Source: Deltaproteobacteria bacterium
Lineage (GTDB): Bacteria; Desulfobacterota; SM23-61
Assembly (NCBI GenBank): GCA_030654105.1
Contig: JAURYC010000288.1
Location: forward strand, 1 to 32,042
DNA: 32,042 nt
Direction: 5' to 3'
Shown here: positions 31,299 to 32,042 of the stretch, piece by piece
How the letters are laid out: every line of letters begins with the position of its first letter
Numbering within the stretch: position 1 is the stretch's first letter
The notes under the pieces: generated by a model
The model's database searches: none
Told to the model about the DNA's origin: nothing
What the model saw: only the letters and a program-made list of their open reading frames with translations
Program-made: the position numbers and the translations under genes

Positions 31299-32042
31299 CT
31301 ACCCGCGGAGTTTCTTGTTACGCCGCCAGCGTAAGTGGTGAGAAAAAATAAAGATGGAAATGATAAAGGCGCCAATGACGTCGGTGATGAAACCCGGTTC
31401 AATGAGTAAAATCCCCGCGGCCATAGCCAAAAAGCGCTCGGTCCAGGTGCACCGAACCACGGCGAATCCCTGCAAGCCAATGGCAAAGGCGGTCACACCG
31501 ATGATGCTGGTGAATACGATTTGAATAATCTCGGCCAGCGGTGCGGCTAAGAGAAGACCTTGCCCCGAAATCCACATGTAGGGAATGATGAAGGCCACGA
31601 TACTAAATTTAAATGCGGTCCACCCCACCTTATTGGGATTCGCACCGGCAATGGCTCCTGCGGCATAGGCCGAAAGAGCGACCGGAGGCGTGATGGTCGA
31701 AATACAGCCAAAATAAAAGACAAAGAGGTGGGCGGCCAAGAGAGGTACACCGATCTTGATGAGGGCGGGTACGGCCATCGTGGCCAGCACCACATAAGCC
31801 GCAGTCGTGGGCAGGCCACATCCCAATATCAGGGAAGCCAGCATGGTTAAAAACAGGGCTATCCAAATCGATTCGCCCGGGGTCGCAATCATCAGGCTAG
31901 AAAACTTGAGACCCAAACCGGTAAGGGAGATGACGCCAATAATGATCCCTGAACAGGCGCAGGCGACTGCTACACTGGTGATGCTGCGTATGCCTTTATC
32001 TACCGCCTCCAAGAAATTTTTGGGGAGGGCACCCATTAAAAG
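31299..32042 (-). CDS. TRAP transporter fused permease, C-terminal part (5' end off window)
   Basis: The frame continues off the right edge (two more codons precede the first methionine at 32036), so the N-terminal part is missing; 247 residues are visible. It contains LGCGLPTTAAYVVLATM, FYFGCISTITPPVALSAYAAG and ANPNKVGWTAFKFSIVAFIIPYMW, the DctM-core signature of fused 4TM-12TM TRAP permeases. After these come further hydrophobic segments up to the C-terminus (FITDVIGAFIISIFIFSHHL). These are sodium-driven importers of carboxylates or related compounds; the binding protein, which would set the substrate, is not in this window. Confidence 0.92.
   Translation of the reverse strand, partial: LLMGALPKNFLEAVDKGIRSITSVAVACACSGIIIGVISLTGLGLKFSSLMIATPGESIWIALFLTMLASLILGCGLPTTAAYVVLATMAVPALIKIGVPLLAAHLFVFYFGCISTITPPVALSAYAAGAIAGANPNKVGWTAFKFSIVAFIIPYMWISGQGLLLAAPLAEIIQIVFTSIIGVTAFAIGLQGFAVVRCTWTERFLAMAAGILLIEPGFITDVIGAFIISIFIFSHHLRWRRNKKLRG

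Overview
The window looks like a chromosomal segment of an uncultured anaerobic proteobacterium-like organism, most likely Desulfobacterota (former Deltaproteobacteria). That assignment rests on three things: a long co-directional run linking fatty-acid, riboflavin and nusB genes, which from memory resembles Geobacter and Syntrophobacter type genomes; the rpmH-to-mnmE cluster; and a TRAP fused permease beside an M81/peptide-uptake locus. No rRNA or tRNA gene and no CRISPR array was seen, so the taxonomy is inference.

Region 1 (1-14122, all minus strand) reads in transcription order: DUF177/YceD, rpmF, plsX, fabH, an acyl-CoA dehydrogenase, fabD, fabG, acpP, fabF, rpiB, dCMP deaminase, a PilZ protein, nrdR, ribD, ribE, ribBA, ribH, nusB (cut by the left edge). 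It couples lipid initiation and elongation to nucleotide and riboflavin metabolism. Two features stand out: an acyl-CoA dehydrogenase translationally coupled to fabD, and a PilZ gene next to nrdR with no glyA between rpiB and the deaminase.

Region 2 (14289-16388) is a mixed set: a MazG-like protein with a cysteine-rich tail, a small HExxH zincin, a secreted Pro/Ala/Lys-rich protein with a clear terminator, and a HAD phosphatase. Region 3 (16573-21560, plus strand) is the conserved cluster rpmH, rnpA, yidD, yidC, jag, mnmE, followed by a DUF1285 gene. No dnaA and no convincing DnaA-box cluster lie upstream.

Region 4 (21670-30023, minus strand) is a catabolic uptake module: an Opp/Dpp-type ABC importer (binding protein, two permeases, two ATPases), an M81/MlrC-like metallopeptidase and a fosmidomycin-resistance-like MFS protein. 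It starts from a consensus sigma-70 promoter with a palindrome at the predicted start site. Region 5 (30219-31151, plus strand) is a cold-shock-like module: a leader with a terminator-like hairpin, a CSP, a 53-residue CxxC-x17-CxxC zinc ribbon missed by length cut-offs, and an RRM protein. The right edge holds the 3' part of a TRAP fused permease on the minus strand.

The strongest unexplained pattern is in the gaps between genes. At least eight gene boundaries carry short arrays of degenerate 6-, 7-, 8- or 9-base words, often followed by the same words in inverted orientation. The words differ between sites but the architecture recurs, and one word family (CACAGAGNN) occurs at two gaps about 8.5 kb apart.
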